64,000 nt of DNA from positions 372,001-436,000 of the forward strand of contig NZ_KB905020.1 of assembly GCF_000377405.1 (NCBI RefSeq). The letters are read 5' to 3'. The position numbers and the translations under genes are program-made. Under the pieces are notes generated by a model. The model was not told the origin of the DNA, did not search any database, and worked only from the letters and a program-made list of their open reading frames with translations. This DNA comes from Thioalkalivibrio sp. ALE31. Its GTDB lineage: Bacteria; Pseudomonadota; Gammaproteobacteria; Ectothiorhodospirales; Ectothiorhodospiraceae. Shown in pieces: positions 26,261-35,420 of the stretch; the stretch's first letter is position 1, and each line of letters starts with the position of its first letter.

Positions 26261-26348
26261 CAATCCGCCTTCGGGGGCAATCTCCCGCCTCGCGCACTGC
26301 CTGTGCTAGCCTTCCCGTCCCTGTTCGACACCCGCCACGCGAGAGCGC

Positions 26349-27209
26349 ATGTCCCCCGACGAGTATTGCGAGGAGAAGGCCGCACAGAGCGGCTCCAGCT
26401 TCTACTACGCCTTTCGTTTTCTGGAGCCCGACCGGCGCCGCGCCATCACAGCGCTGTACGCCTTCTGCCGGGAAGTGGACGACATCGTCGACGAGGTCCG
26501 CGAGGAGAGCGTCGCCCGGACCAAGCTGGACTGGTGGCGCCAGGAGATCGAACGCCTGTTCGCGGGCGAACCCCGTCATCCTATCTCCCAGGCACTGCAG
26601 CCCCACATCGCCGCCTTCGACCTGGGCCGCGAATATTTCGACGAGATCATCGACGGCATGCAGATGGATCTCGACTACGACAGCTACCCGGATTTCACCA
26701 CCCTGTCGCTGTACTGCTATCGCGTCGCCAGCGTGGTCGGCATCCTCTCCGCCCACATCTTCGGCTACAGCGACCGGCGCACGCTGAAGTACGCCCACGA
26801 CCTCGGCATGGCCCTGCAGCTCACCAACATCCTGCGCGACGTCCACGAGGACGCCATGCGCGGCCGCGTCTATATCCCGCTCGACGAGCTGCGCAAGCAC
26901 GAGGTCAAACCCGAGGAGTTCCAGGTCAACATCACCGATGACCGTCATCGCGCCCTGTTCGCGGAACAGGCCGAACGGGCGCGGCGCTACTACGACAGCG
27001 CCGAGGAACACCTCCCCGCTGCCGACCGCTACCCCCAGCGCCCGGGCCTGATCATGGCGGCGATCTACCGCACCCTGCTCGACGAGATCGAGGACGACGG
27101 CTTCCGCGTGCTGGAACACCGCGTACGCCTGACCCCGATCCGCAAGCTGTGGATCGCCTGGCGCACCGCCCGACGCCTGAAGCGCGAGCATCGCCGCCGC
27201 GCGGCCTGA
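26349..27209 (+). CDS. hpnD: Presqualene diphosphate synthase HpnD
   Basis: This 286-aa squalene/phytoene synthase family enzyme has SSFYYAFRFLEPDRR near the N-terminus, YAFCREVDDIVDEV (first Asp motif, residues about 38-51) and LQLTNILRDVHEDAMRGRVY (second motif, about 157-176) followed by IPLDEL. It condenses two farnesyl diphosphates into presqualene diphosphate. The next gene, hpnE, begins 4 nt downstream, so they form an operon. The family also contains phytoene synthases; the hpnC/hpnE context favours the hopanoid route. Confidence 0.92.
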   Translation: MSPDEYCEEKAAQSGSSFYYAFRFLEPDRRRAITALYAFCREVDDIVDEVREESVARTKLDWWRQEIERLFAGEPRHPISQALQPHIAAFDLGREYFDEIIDGMQMDLDYDSYPDFTTLSLYCYRVASVVGILSAHIFGYSDRRTLKYAHDLGMALQLTNILRDVHEDAMRGRVYIPLDELRKHEVKPEEFQVNITDDRHRALFAEQAERARRYYDSAEEHLPAADRYPQRPGLIMAAIYRTLLDEIEDDGFRVLEHRVRLTPIRKLWIAWRTARRLKREHRRRAA

Positions 27210-27213
27210 CGCC

Positions 27214-28560
27214 ATGGCCTCCAGCCCTCCCGCGCACCCTGTCGCCGTGGTCGGCGCGGGCTGGGCCGGCCTGACCGCAGCCCTCGCCCTGGCGCGCGCC
27301 GGACAGCCCGTACACCTGATCGAGGCCGGCAGGATCCCCGGCGGGCGCGCCCGCAGCCTGGAGCTGGACCACACCCCACTGGACAACGGCCAGCACATCC
27401 TCGTGGGGGCCTGCCAGCAGACCCTGGAACAGATCCGCGCGGTCGGTATCGACCCCGACTCGGCCTTTCACGCCGTCCCGTTCGGGCTGCGGATGTTCGA
27501 CCCCGACCGCCGGCCAGCATCCCCGGCCTTCGCGCTCGAACCCCGCTCGCCCCGGCTGCCGGCTCTGGCCACGGCCCTCTATCGTTCCCTCCCCGGCCAC
27601 GCCACTGGTATCCGGCTGCGCGCCCTGCTCGGCGCGGCGGCCCTGCTGCACCGTCCCCTGCGACACGACCTCCCGGTGCTCGACTGGCTGCGGCGCCGCC
27701 ACCAGCCGGAAACCCTGATCGAGCGGCTGTGGGACCCCCTGTGCCTGGCGGTGATGAACACTCCGACCCGCCTGGCCTCCGCGCGGATCTTCCAGAACGT
27801 GCTGCGACGAGCCCTGAATCACGGGCCGGAGGCCGCCCGCCTGCTGATCCCTGCGCGTCCCCTGGGCGAGGTGTTCCCCGACGCCGCCATCCGCGAGCTG
27901 CGGGCCCGGGGTGCGCGCGTGGACCTTGGCCGCCGCATCACGACGATCCAGCGCGACGCGACACGCCCGGATGCCCCTTATCGACTGCACGATCGCCAGG
28001 GCGACACCAGCAACGCCCGCGCGCTGATCCTGGCCACCACGCCCACCGCCACCGCCAGCCTGTTGCCAGCGGACGCTCGATGGGGCGCCACGCATCAGGG
28101 GCTCAAGGCCATGGGCGCGCGCAGCATCTGCACCGTCTACCTGCGCTACCCGCGGCCGTTGACGGACCGGCCCCCTCTCCAGGGGCTGCTCGGCCAGCAT
28201 GGCCAGTGGCTGATCCCCCGGCACGTCGCGGGCGCCCCGCACTGGCTGGCTGTCGTGATCTCGGCCGCCGACGACCTCGAACCGTTGACGGCGGATGCCC
28301 GATGGCGCACCGTCGCCCGCTCGCTGGCACGGACCTTTCCCGAGCTGGGGGAGCCCGCAGCCGGTCACTGCATCTGCGAGCGCCGCGCGACGGTGGACGC
28401 CCGGGTCGATCTGGATCGGCACCGTCCACCGCCCCGCACGCCCTGGCCCGACTGCTACCTGTCAGGGGATTACCTGACCCACGCACTGCCGTCGACGCTC
28501 GAAGCCGCCGTACAATCTGGACTAGAATCGGCGCACCTGTTCCTGGAGGACCATCCTTGA
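27214..28560 (+). CDS. hpnE: Hydroxysqualene dehydroxylase HpnE (FAD-dependent amine oxidase fold)
   Basis: This 448-aa flavoprotein has the N-terminal dinucleotide-binding motif VAVVGAGWAGLTAALALARA (residues about 10-29) and GRARSLELDHTPLDNGQH, typical of HpnE. The C-terminal flavin site is CYLSGDYLTHALPSTLEAAV (about 416-435). It reduces hydroxysqualene to squalene, the last step of the three-enzyme pathway. It is 4 nt after hpnD, and its stop overlaps the TTG start of the next gene. Confidence 0.92.
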   Translation: MASSPPAHPVAVVGAGWAGLTAALALARAGQPVHLIEAGRIPGGRARSLELDHTPLDNGQHILVGACQQTLEQIRAVGIDPDSAFHAVPFGLRMFDPDRRPASPAFALEPRSPRLPALATALYRSLPGHATGIRLRALLGAAALLHRPLRHDLPVLDWLRRRHQPETLIERLWDPLCLAVMNTPTRLASARIFQNVLRRALNHGPEAARLLIPARPLGEVFPDAAIRELRARGARVDLGRRITTIQRDATRPDAPYRLHDRQGDTSNARALILATTPTATASLLPADARWGATHQGLKAMGARSICTVYLRYPRPLTDRPPLQGLLGQHGQWLIPRHVAGAPHWLAVVISAADDLEPLTADARWRTVARSLARTFPELGEPAAGHCICERRATVDARVDLDRHRPPPRTPWPDCYLSGDYLTHALPSTLEAAVQSGLESAHLFLEDHP

Positions 28561-29345
28561 CCGACCTCGATATCCCTCGCCTCCTCGCCTACCGTCCCGA
28601 ACCGGGCGCCTTTGACCAGCGCGTGATCCTCGTCACCGGCGCCGCCGACGGCATCGGCCGGGCAGTCGCCGAGGCCTGCGCCGCCGCCGGCGCCACGGTG
28701 GTCCTGCTGGACAAGGACCTGAAGGGCCTGGAGGCGGTCTACGACCGGATCGAACAGGCCGGCCACCCGCAGCCCGCGATCTACCCGCTGAATCTCGAGG
28801 GGGCTACGGTCAAGGATTACGGCGACTTGGCGGAGAACATCCGTGACTCGCTGGGTCGCCTCGACGGCCTGGTGTTGAACGCGGGCTGGGCCGGCGCCCT
28901 GATGCCGATGAAGAACTACGACCCGGAGCTGTGGTTCAAGGTCATCAACAGCAACCTGCACGGCCCGTTCTTCCTGACCCAGGCGGTGCTGCCCCTGCTG
29001 GAGGCCAGCCCCACCGGCAGCCTGGTGGTCTCCACCCAGAACGCGCGCAAGGCCTTCTGGGGGGCCTTCGGGATGGCCAAGGCAGCGCAGGACGCCCTGA
29101 TCGACATCCTGTCCCACGAGCATCGCAACGAGCCGCGCTTCATCCACGTCAATGGCGTGGACACCGGTCCCGTGCGCACCCGTTTCCGGGCCGGCCACTA
29201 TCCGGGTGAGAACGCGGAACTGCTGCCCGAACCCGAGGCGGTGGTGGGCCCCTACCTGTACTTCCTGGACCCCGGCGACCGCACCACCACCGGCCTGAAT
29301 CTCAGCCTGGAAGGCCAGGTACCGACGCCCGACGCGTCGGCCTGA
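28557..29345 (+). CDS. YciK-like short-chain dehydrogenase with altered active site, 262 aa
   Basis: The Rossmann motif ILVTGAADGIGRAVAEACAA (residues about 23-42) and LVLNAGWAG are clear. The usual catalytic Tyr-x-x-x-Lys reads F-G-M-A-K here (WGAFGMAKAAQDAL); the TTC codon at 29067-29069 replaces Tyr, while Ser and Lys remain. The start is TTG 28557, overlapping the hpnE stop, with GGAGG 8 nt upstream. A YciK-type SDR follows mupP in Pseudomonas; here the hopanoid and haem genes separate them. Loss of the Tyr suggests changed or lost oxidoreductase activity. Confidence 0.85.
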   Translation: MTDLDIPRLLAYRPEPGAFDQRVILVTGAADGIGRAVAEACAAAGATVVLLDKDLKGLEAVYDRIEQAGHPQPAIYPLNLEGATVKDYGDLAENIRDSLGRLDGLVLNAGWAGALMPMKNYDPELWFKVINSNLHGPFFLTQAVLPLLEASPTGSLVVSTQNARKAFWGAFGMAKAAQDALIDILSHEHRNEPRFIHVNGVDTGPVRTRFRAGHYPGENAELLPEPEAVVGPYLYFLDPGDRTTTGLNLSLEGQVPTPDASA

Positions 29346-29357
29346 GCCACTGCGCCG

Positions 29358-31682
29358 TCAGGCGCGCGGCCGCTTGCCGGCCGGGCGCCCCTTCTTGCGG
29401 AGCTTCCCGGCACCAGCCCGCGGCTTGCCACCGTGGGGCGCCGGCGAACGGCCGCCCGCCTTGCCCGCCGACGCGGCCTCGGCCTTTGGTTTCGCCCCCG
29501 GACGGGCCGCGGCCTCCACCCCGTTGTGCTGGGTCTGGAAGGTCTGGCCGCGCTTTTTCAGAGCCTTCCCGCCGCGGGTCATCCGCCCGCCCGTGGATGG
29601 GCGCGCCGCGCCCTGCCCCGTCCCGGCCGGCTGCCAGGTCGGCACCAGATGGTGCTTCCCGTTCCCGATCAGATCGGCCCGCCCCATGCGCTGCAGGGCA
29701 TCGCGCAGCAGCGGCCAGTTGTTCGGGTCGTGGTAGCGCAGAAAGGCCTTGTGCAGGCGGCGGGCGCGGAAGCCCCGGGCGACCGGCACCCGTTCGCTCG
29801 CCTTGCGGCGGATGCCACGCAACGGATCCCGGCCCGAGTGCCACATGGCCGTGGCGAGCGCCATCGGGCTGGGCAGGAACGCCTGCACCTGGTCGGCGCG
29901 AAAATCATTGCGCTTGAGCCAGAGCGCCAGTTGCAGCATGTCCTGATCGGTGGTCCCCGGGTGCGCGGCAATGAAATACGGGATCAGGTACTGCTCCTTC
30001 CCTGCCGCTTTCGAGTATTTCTCGAACATGGCCTTGAACCGGTCATAGGTGCCCATGCCCGGCTTCATCATCCGGGATAATGGGCCCTTTTCCGTATGTT
30101 CTGGCGCAATCTTCAGGTAACCACCCACATGGTGGGTGACCAGCTCCTTCACGTACTCCGGGGACTCGATCGCCAGGTCATAGCGCAGCCCCGAGGCGAT
30201 CAGGATCTTCTTGATCCCCGGTAGCGCGCGCGCCTTGCGGTAGAGACGGATGAGCGGGGCGTGATCGGTATCCAGGTTACTGCAGATCCCCGGGTACACA
30301 CAGGACAGCCGCCGGCAGCTCTGCTCGATCTTCGGGTCCTTGCAGGCCAGGCGGTACATGTTGGCCGTCGGCCCGCCCAGGTCCGAGATCACACCCGTGA
30401 ACCCGTCCACCTTGTCGCGGATCTCCTCGATCTCGCGCAGCACGCTGTCCTCCGAGCGGCTCTGGATGATCCGCCCCTCGTGTTCGGTGATCGAACAGAA
30501 GGTACAGCCACCAAAGCACCCGCGCATGATGTTCACCGAGAAGCGGATCATCTCCCAGGCCGGGATGCGGGCATCACCGTATGCCGGGTGCGGGGCGCGG
30601 GCATAGGGCAGGTCGAACACCGCGTCCATCTCGGGGGTGGAAAGCGGGATCGGCGGCGGGTTGAGCCAGACCTCCTTGTCGCCATGGCGCTGCACGATCG
30701 CCCGCGCGTTGCCCGGATTAGTCTCCAGATGCAGTACCCGCGAGGCATGGGCATACAGCACCGCATCCCCCTTCACCTGCTCAAACGCAGGGATGCGGAT
30801 CACCGTCTGGTCGCGCGGCGTGCCCCGCGGGATCTGCCGCTGAAAGCGCACGACCTTTGTGCCCGGCTCGCCCTGTACCGCCGAGCTGTCCTGCCCTTCG
30901 GCATCGGCACAGGTTGCCGTCGAGACCATCGCGTAGGGGTCGGGGTTGGCATCCACCGGCCCCGGCGTATCGACCTCGCTGGAGTCCAGTTCGACAAAGC
31001 CGGCGGGGACCGCATCCCGCAGGAAGGCCGTGCCCCGCAGATCCGTGATCTCGCGCGGGTGCTCGCCCGCGGCCACGCGATGCGCCAGCTCCACCAGGGC
31101 CCGTTCGGCATTGCCGAACAGCAGGATGTCCGCGCGCGAACCCAGCAGCACGGAGCGGCGCACCTTGTCCTGCCAGTAGTCGTAATGCGCGATCCGGCGC
31201 AGGCTGGCCTCGATACCGCCGGCCACCACCGGCACATCCTTGTACGCCTCGCGGACCCGCTGGGCGTAGACGATCACCGCCCGGTCGGGGCGCTTGCCGT
31301 GCACGTCCCCCGGGGTGTAGGCGTCATTGGAGCGGACCTTCCGCTCCGCGGTATAGTGATTGACCATCGAGTCCATGTTCCCGGCGGTCACGCCAAAGAA
31401 CAGGTTGGGCCGCCCCAGGGCGCGGAAGGGCTCGGCCGACGTCCAGTCCGGCTGCGCGAGAATGCCGACCCGGAACCCCTGCGCCTCCAGCAGCCGCCCG
31501 ATGATCGCCATACCGAAGCTCGGGTGATCGACATAGGCGTCGCCGGTGACCAGCACGATGTCACAGCTGTCCCAACCGAGCGCGTCCATCTCCTCGCGCG
31601 TGGTCGGCAAGAACGGTGCCGTGCCAAAGCGCTTGGCCCAGTAGGGCTTGCGGGCAAACAGGGTCTCGGGGGCTGCGGACAT
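29358..31682 (-). CDS. ygiQ: YgiQ family radical SAM protein, 774 aa
   Basis: The protein tracks E. coli YgiQ along its length: [20 protein letters not shown] at the N-terminus, [15 protein letters not shown] written here as [14 protein letters not shown], the radical-SAM motif [18 protein letters not shown] (residues about 394-411) and [20 protein letters not shown]. The C-terminal ~110 residues are a Lys/Gly/Ala-rich basic tail, as in many homologues. I prefer ATG 31682 ([13 protein letters not shown]) to an in-frame start 30 nt upstream. The chemistry of YgiQ is not established. Confidence 0.95.
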   Translation of the reverse strand: MSAAPETLFARKPYWAKRFGTAPFLPTTREEMDALGWDSCDIVLVTGDAYVDHPSFGMAIIGRLLEAQGFRVGILAQPDWTSAEPFRALGRPNLFFGVTAGNMDSMVNHYTAERKVRSNDAYTPGDVHGKRPDRAVIVYAQRVREAYKDVPVVAGGIEASLRRIAHYDYWQDKVRRSVLLGSRADILLFGNAERALVELAHRVAAGEHPREITDLRGTAFLRDAVPAGFVELDSSEVDTPGPVDANPDPYAMVSTATCADAEGQDSSAVQGEPGTKVVRFQRQIPRGTPRDQTVIRIPAFEQVKGDAVLYAHASRVLHLETNPGNARAIVQRHGDKEVWLNPPPIPLSTPEMDAVFDLPYARAPHPAYGDARIPAWEMIRFSVNIMRGCFGGCTFCSITEHEGRIIQSRSEDSVLREIEEIRDKVDGFTGVISDLGGPTANMYRLACKDPKIEQSCRRLSCVYPGICSNLDTDHAPLIRLYRKARALPGIKKILIASGLRYDLAIESPEYVKELVTHHVGGYLKIAPEHTEKGPLSRMMKPGMGTYDRFKAMFEKYSKAAGKEQYLIPYFIAAHPGTTDQDMLQLALWLKRNDFRADQVQAFLPSPMALATAMWHSGRDPLRGIRRKASERVPVARGFRARRLHKAFLRYHDPNNWPLLRDALQRMGRADLIGNGKHHLVPTWQPAGTGQGAARPSTGGRMTRGGKALKKRGQTFQTQHNGVEAAARPGAKPKAEAASAGKAGGRSPAPHGGKPRAGAGKLRKKGRPAGKRPRA

Positions 31683-31814
31683 CACCAGGCTTCTTCCGGC
31701 GGGCGCCGGCAACGGGAAAACCCCGCATTACACGCCCGGGAGGCACCGAGATCAACAGGGCATGCCCACGGGCGGGGCTTCGTCCTTCAGTCCCCGCCGG
31801 GTACGCGCCTGGCG

Positions 31815-32213
31815 TCAGTAGCGTTCAATGAACAGGTCAATGGCCGGGCTCAGCGCCCCGCGCCAGCGCTGCGCGAGGGATTCGTCCCAGCGCGGGTCCA
31901 CCTCGCGGGCCGTCTCCACCATGCAGTCCAGCCACACCCCGTACAGCTCCGGCGCGACCGGCACCCGGCCATGGCGGCTGTGCACCTCGGCCATCTTTTC
32001 CATGGTCGGTGCCACGAAGCTCTCGCCCTCCGCGTAGCTGATCGCGGTGGAGACCGCCTGCCCCAGGGCCCGCTTCTGCTGCGACCAGTTCGTGGTCGTA
32101 AAGGCCTGCGCCACCCGCTCGTCCGCCGCGAGAAAGCGTTCATAGAAGCGGTCCACGAAGTTGCCGGCCCGCCGGCAACGCCCGTAGCTCTGGTGCACAT
32201 CGGAGTAGCTCAT
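31815..32213 (-). CDS. Single-domain globin-like haem protein, 132 aa
   Basis: The sequence fits a bacterial sensor-type globin: an A/B helix region FVDRFYERFLAADERVAQAF, then TNWSQQKRALGQAVSTAISY, and a likely proximal histidine in VHSRHGRVPVAPELYGVWLD. It resembles stand-alone globins of the globin-coupled-sensor/protoglobin group. ATG 32213 is chosen because GGGGGA lies 6-8 nt upstream; an upstream in-frame start adds an uncharacteristic tail. Role in O2 or NO binding is inferred. Confidence 0.8.
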   Translation of the reverse strand: MSYSDVHQSYGRCRRAGNFVDRFYERFLAADERVAQAFTTTNWSQQKRALGQAVSTAISYAEGESFVAPTMEKMAEVHSRHGRVPVAPELYGVWLDCMVETAREVDPRWDESLAQRWRGALSPAIDLFIERY

Positions 32214-32316
32214 CCAGATCCCCCAGTCCCGAAAACGCGCGAGTGTAACGGGATTGCCCCGCCGGGTGCTGATCCAGATCAAGCCCCGACCCGTACCATC
32301 GGCTGTCAACTGCCTT

Positions 32317-32350
32317 CTAGGGAGACGCTGATAAATCAGCGTCTCCCTAG
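32317..32350. mobile_element. TIR element copy 4, reduced to its two ends (solo palindrome)
   Basis: CTAGGGAGACGCTGAT, two A residues, then ATCAGCGTCTCCCTAG form a perfect 16-bp palindrome. These are exactly the outer ends of the ~300-bp elements at 20179 and 42709 with the whole interior missing. The palindrome overlaps the 3' end of the CDS at 32336-33910 and provides its last residues (LGRR) and TGA stop. It lies 104 nt upstream of the globin gene, whose transcription it might limit as a hairpin. Confidence 0.85.
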
Positions 32351-33910
32351 CACACCCGCGTACTGGATACCGGCCAGCCGCGCCAGGTCGCGATCGAACG
32401 TGGTCAGGTCATTGGGCCCGAAGTCCTCCAGGCTGGCATGCCCGCAGGCCCGCGCCAGTACCTTCATCAGCTCCGTGGAGCCCTCCAGGAACCGACCCAG
32501 GCGTTCCGCCCCTTCCTGCGGATCCAGCCGGGCGCGCAGGGCGGGATCCTGCGTGGCCACGCCGCTGGGGCACTGATTGGTGTGGCACATCCGCGCGCCC
32601 ACGCAGCCCACCGCCTGAATCGCCGAATTGGCCAGGGCAATACCGTCGGCCCCCAGCGCGAGGGCCTTCACGAAGTCCGCCGGCGTGCGCAAGCCGCCCG
32701 TCACCAGCAGCGTCACGCGACCGGAGACCCCGTTCGCGTCCAGGAATCGACGCGCGCGGGCCAGCGCCGGAATGGTCGGCACGCTGATGTGGTCGCGCAG
32801 TAAGGCCGGTGCCGCGCCCGTGCCACCACCGCGGCCGTCGAGGATCAGGTAATCGGCCCCGGCCTCAAGGGCAAACGTCAGGTCCGCCTCGATATGGTTG
32901 GCCGAGAGCTTGAAGCCCACCGGCACGCCCCCGGTCTGCTCGCGCACGGCATCGGCAAACCGTCGGAAATCGGCCGGCGTCTGCAGGTCCGCGCTCGCCG
33001 CGGGTGAATGGGCATCCTGGCCGGCCTCGATCCCGCGTACCCGCGCGATCTCGTCGCTCACCTTGCTCCCCGGCAGGACACCCCCAACACCGGTCTTCGC
33101 CGCTTGGCCGGCCTTGAAGTGGAACGCCTGGACCTTTTCCAGTACCGCCTCGGAATAGCCAAACCCGGCGGGACCCAGCTCGAACAGATAGCGGGAGTTC
33201 TCCTCTTGCTCCGCATCCAGCATGCCGCCCTCGCCAGAGCAGATGCCCGTCCCTGCACGCTCGGCCCCGCGCGCCAGGGCGATCTTCGCCTCCCGCGACA
33301 ACGCGCCGAAGCTCATGTCCGAGACCAGCAATGGGATCTTCAGCACCAGCGGCCGTTTCGCCTCGGGCCCGATCACCAGCGACGTCCCGACCTCGGCCCC
33401 CTCGTCCAGCGGCCGCGTGGCCAGTTGTGCCGCCAGCAACTGCATCCCGTCCCAGCTCGGCAGCCGGTCCCGCGGGACCCCCATGGCGACCGTGGTCCCG
33501 TGTCGTCCCACACCCTCCAGTCCATCCCGCGCCAGCGCATGGATCCACTCGACATGGGGCTCCGTCTCACTGTTGCGCGGGCTCGGTGCCCGCTCCCCGG
33601 GCTCGGCGTCACCTGCTTCGCCCTTGGTGTCAGCATCCGCGGCACTCGCCGGCCCGCCGACTGCATCGGCCTCGAACTGCGCATGGGTCCCGTCACAGTA
33701 CGGCAGGTTCCCGGACTGCTTGCACTGACACAGGTAGGCCTCGCCATCCTCTTGTGCGGTGAATACCAGAGGCTCGATGCCCGTCCCCTGGTGCGAACCG
33801 TCGCAGAACGGCTGATCCTGCGAACGCCCGCAGCGGCAGAAGGCGTACTCCTCGCCCTTTTTCAGCTCCACACCCCGGGGTTCCACTGCGGCGATAATCG
33901 GCTCGGCCAT
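32336..33910 (-). CDS. CDGSH iron-sulfur/glutamate-synthase-like FMN protein fusion, 524 aa
   Basis: Two CDGSH-type modules lead: CRCGRSQDQPFCDGSH (residues about 25-40) and CQCKQSGNLPYCDGTH (about 61-76), each able to bind a [2Fe-2S] cluster. A linker of about 35 residues follows, then a glutamate-synthase large-subunit FMN domain: MSFGALSREAKIALARGA, GKVSDEIAR-like SKVSDEIARVRGI, DGRGGGTGAAPALLRDH and CVGARMCHTNQCPSGVAT, the last with the Cys pattern of the GltB [3Fe-4S] site. There is no amidotransferase domain, so it is not a complete glutamate synthase; probably an oxidoreductase. Its final residues and stop come from a repeat element. Confidence 0.88.
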   Translation of the reverse strand: MAEPIIAAVEPRGVELKKGEEYAFCRCGRSQDQPFCDGSHQGTGIEPLVFTAQEDGEAYLCQCKQSGNLPYCDGTHAQFEADAVGGPASAADADTKGEAGDAEPGERAPSPRNSETEPHVEWIHALARDGLEGVGRHGTTVAMGVPRDRLPSWDGMQLLAAQLATRPLDEGAEVGTSLVIGPEAKRPLVLKIPLLVSDMSFGALSREAKIALARGAERAGTGICSGEGGMLDAEQEENSRYLFELGPAGFGYSEAVLEKVQAFHFKAGQAAKTGVGGVLPGSKVSDEIARVRGIEAGQDAHSPAASADLQTPADFRRFADAVREQTGGVPVGFKLSANHIEADLTFALEAGADYLILDGRGGGTGAAPALLRDHISVPTIPALARARRFLDANGVSGRVTLLVTGGLRTPADFVKALALGADGIALANSAIQAVGCVGARMCHTNQCPSGVATQDPALRARLDPQEGAERLGRFLEGSTELMKVLARACGHASLEDFGPNDLTTFDRDLARLAGIQYAGVLGRR

Positions 33911-34027
33911 CGGATGCTCCTTGCGTTCTGTGATCGTCCCCCAGTGTGACAGCGAAACCGCGACAAATTTCCGAATCCGGCGCGCCGCCGTATGATGGGC
34001 GCCTCTCGCTCAAGCACGAGGCCCCTC

Positions 34028-34672
34028 ATGACGACCGCCGACCACCGCCACACCCGCCGCGACTACACCCGCGCGGAACTGCGTCGCAGCGACCTTCAGG
34101 CCAACCCGCTCGGCCTGCTCAACGACTGGCTGGAGGCCGCGCGCGAGGCCGGCAACCCCGACCCGACCGCCATGATCCTCGCCACCGCCGATGCCGATGG
34201 CCAGCCATCCGCGCGCACGGTCCTTCTGAAGCATGTGGATGCCGACGGACTTGCGTGGTACACCGACTCGCGCAGTCGCAAGGGCCAGGACCTCAACGAG
34301 AACCCGCGCGCCGCGCTCCTGTTCTACTGGCCGGAAACGGAGCGCCAGATCCGCATCGAGGGACCCGTCGCCGCCCTGCCCGCCGATCTCGCCGACGAGT
34401 ATTTTCATCAGCGTCCACGCGGCAGCCAGCTCGCCGCCGCCGCCTCCACCCAGAGCCACCCGGTCGCGAACCGCGACGAACTGGAGCAGCGCGTACGCGC
34501 GCTGGAACAGCAGTATCCGGATGGCGACATCCCGCGCGACCCCGCCTGGATCGGCTATCGCCTGCAACCGGAGCTGTTCGAGTTCTGGCAGGGGCGCGCC
34601 AACCGCCTGCACGACCGGTTCCAGTACCACCGCGTCGGGAGCGACTGGGAAATCACCCGCCTGATGCCATAG
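34028..34672 (+). CDS. pdxH: Pyridoxamine/pyridoxine 5'-phosphate oxidase
   Basis: This 214-aa FMN enzyme of vitamin B6 metabolism has the N-terminal RRDYTRAELRRSDL, the substrate/FMN region PSARTVLLKHVDADGLAWYT, SRKGQDLNENPRAALLFYW, and the C-terminal WQGRANRLHDRFQY with WEITRLMP. It produces pyridoxal 5'-phosphate with reduction of O2. Start ATG 34028. It is divergent from the CDGSH fusion and followed 91 nt later by tRNA-Ser. Length equals the family norm. Confidence 0.97.
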   Translation: MTTADHRHTRRDYTRAELRRSDLQANPLGLLNDWLEAAREAGNPDPTAMILATADADGQPSARTVLLKHVDADGLAWYTDSRSRKGQDLNENPRAALLFYWPETERQIRIEGPVAALPADLADEYFHQRPRGSQLAAAASTQSHPVANRDELEQRVRALEQQYPDGDIPRDPAWIGYRLQPELFEFWQGRANRLHDRFQYHRVGSDWEITRLMP

Positions 34673-34763
34673 GCATCCCCGGCGGCCGCTACCGCTCGCC
34701 CGGCCGAATCTGCTAGGATTCGCTCCGCCGTGGCGGCTCGACCCCGCCCGGTTCAGCAAATAC

Positions 34764-34853
<90 letters not shown>

Positions 34854-35390
34854 GATTCAAGCACAGGGGGCCCGAGTGGCCCCTTTTGCATGTATAGCCC
34901 CAACGTTCTGGGATTCGAACCCGAGGAATTAGAGAAGATGGTTCGACCGGTGGCGCGCAGCGACACCGGAACGCCGCAGCGCAGCGAAGGCGGCCCGGAG
35001 GGCGGCGACCACGTCGCCGTAATCCCTCCCTCTCCGCCAGATCAAAGCAAAGGGGCCCAAGTGGCCCCTTTCGCATGTCTGGCCCCTGAGGTTTCAGGAT
35101 TCGAACCCGAGGAATCGAAAACGATGGTTCGACTGGCAGCGCGAAGCGATGCCAGAACGTCACCGCAGGTGACGACCCGAAGGGCGAGGCGCACCGCGCC
35201 GAGTAATCCCTCCCTCTCCGCCAGATTCAAGCAAGGGGGCCCCAAGTGGCCCCTTTCGCGCGTCTGAATACCCCCAATTACGGCGAGAATCGAAACCGAC
35301 CATCCGACTGGCAGGCCACGGAAATGCCGGAACGTCGCCCCGGGGAGACACGGCGCACCGGAGTCACGGCAGGCGCCTGTGCCAGCCCCG
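34854..35390 (+). repeat. Tandem ~185-bp repeats ending in the tRNA-Ser 3' terminus
   Basis: Two full units (34854-35039, 186 bp; 35040-35223, 184 bp) and a decayed third (35224 to about 35390). Each full unit has a GC hairpin with T run (GGGGCC...GGCCCC), an antisense T-arm-like GGATTCGAACCCGAGGAAT, the sequence GGTTCGA, a four-hairpin stretch of about 70 nt, and finally AATCCCTCCCTCTCCGCCA, the last 19 nt of tRNA-Ser. The layout resembles the 178-bp rtT repeats after E. coli tyrT. No convincing protein gene lies here. ORFs on either strand are translations of tRNA fragments. Confidence 0.85.
34866..34887 (+). terminator. Intrinsic terminator of tRNA-Ser(CGA)
   Basis: GGGGCC-CGAGT or CGAG loop-GGCCCC (34867-34872 with 34778-equivalent arm at 34878-34883) is followed by TTTT at 34884-34887, 13 nt after the tRNA CCA end. 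The same hairpin with T run recurs in the next two repeat units near 35052 and 35236. Confidence 0.8.
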
Positions 35391-35420
35391 GACGATCCGG
35401 CCTCGGGCCCTCCACGCGCA

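Noticed and set aside
34854-35390. CRISPR array
   Set aside because: The repeat period is about 185 bp with long internal structure and tRNA fragments. There are no 28-37 bp repeats with unique spacers and no cas genes.
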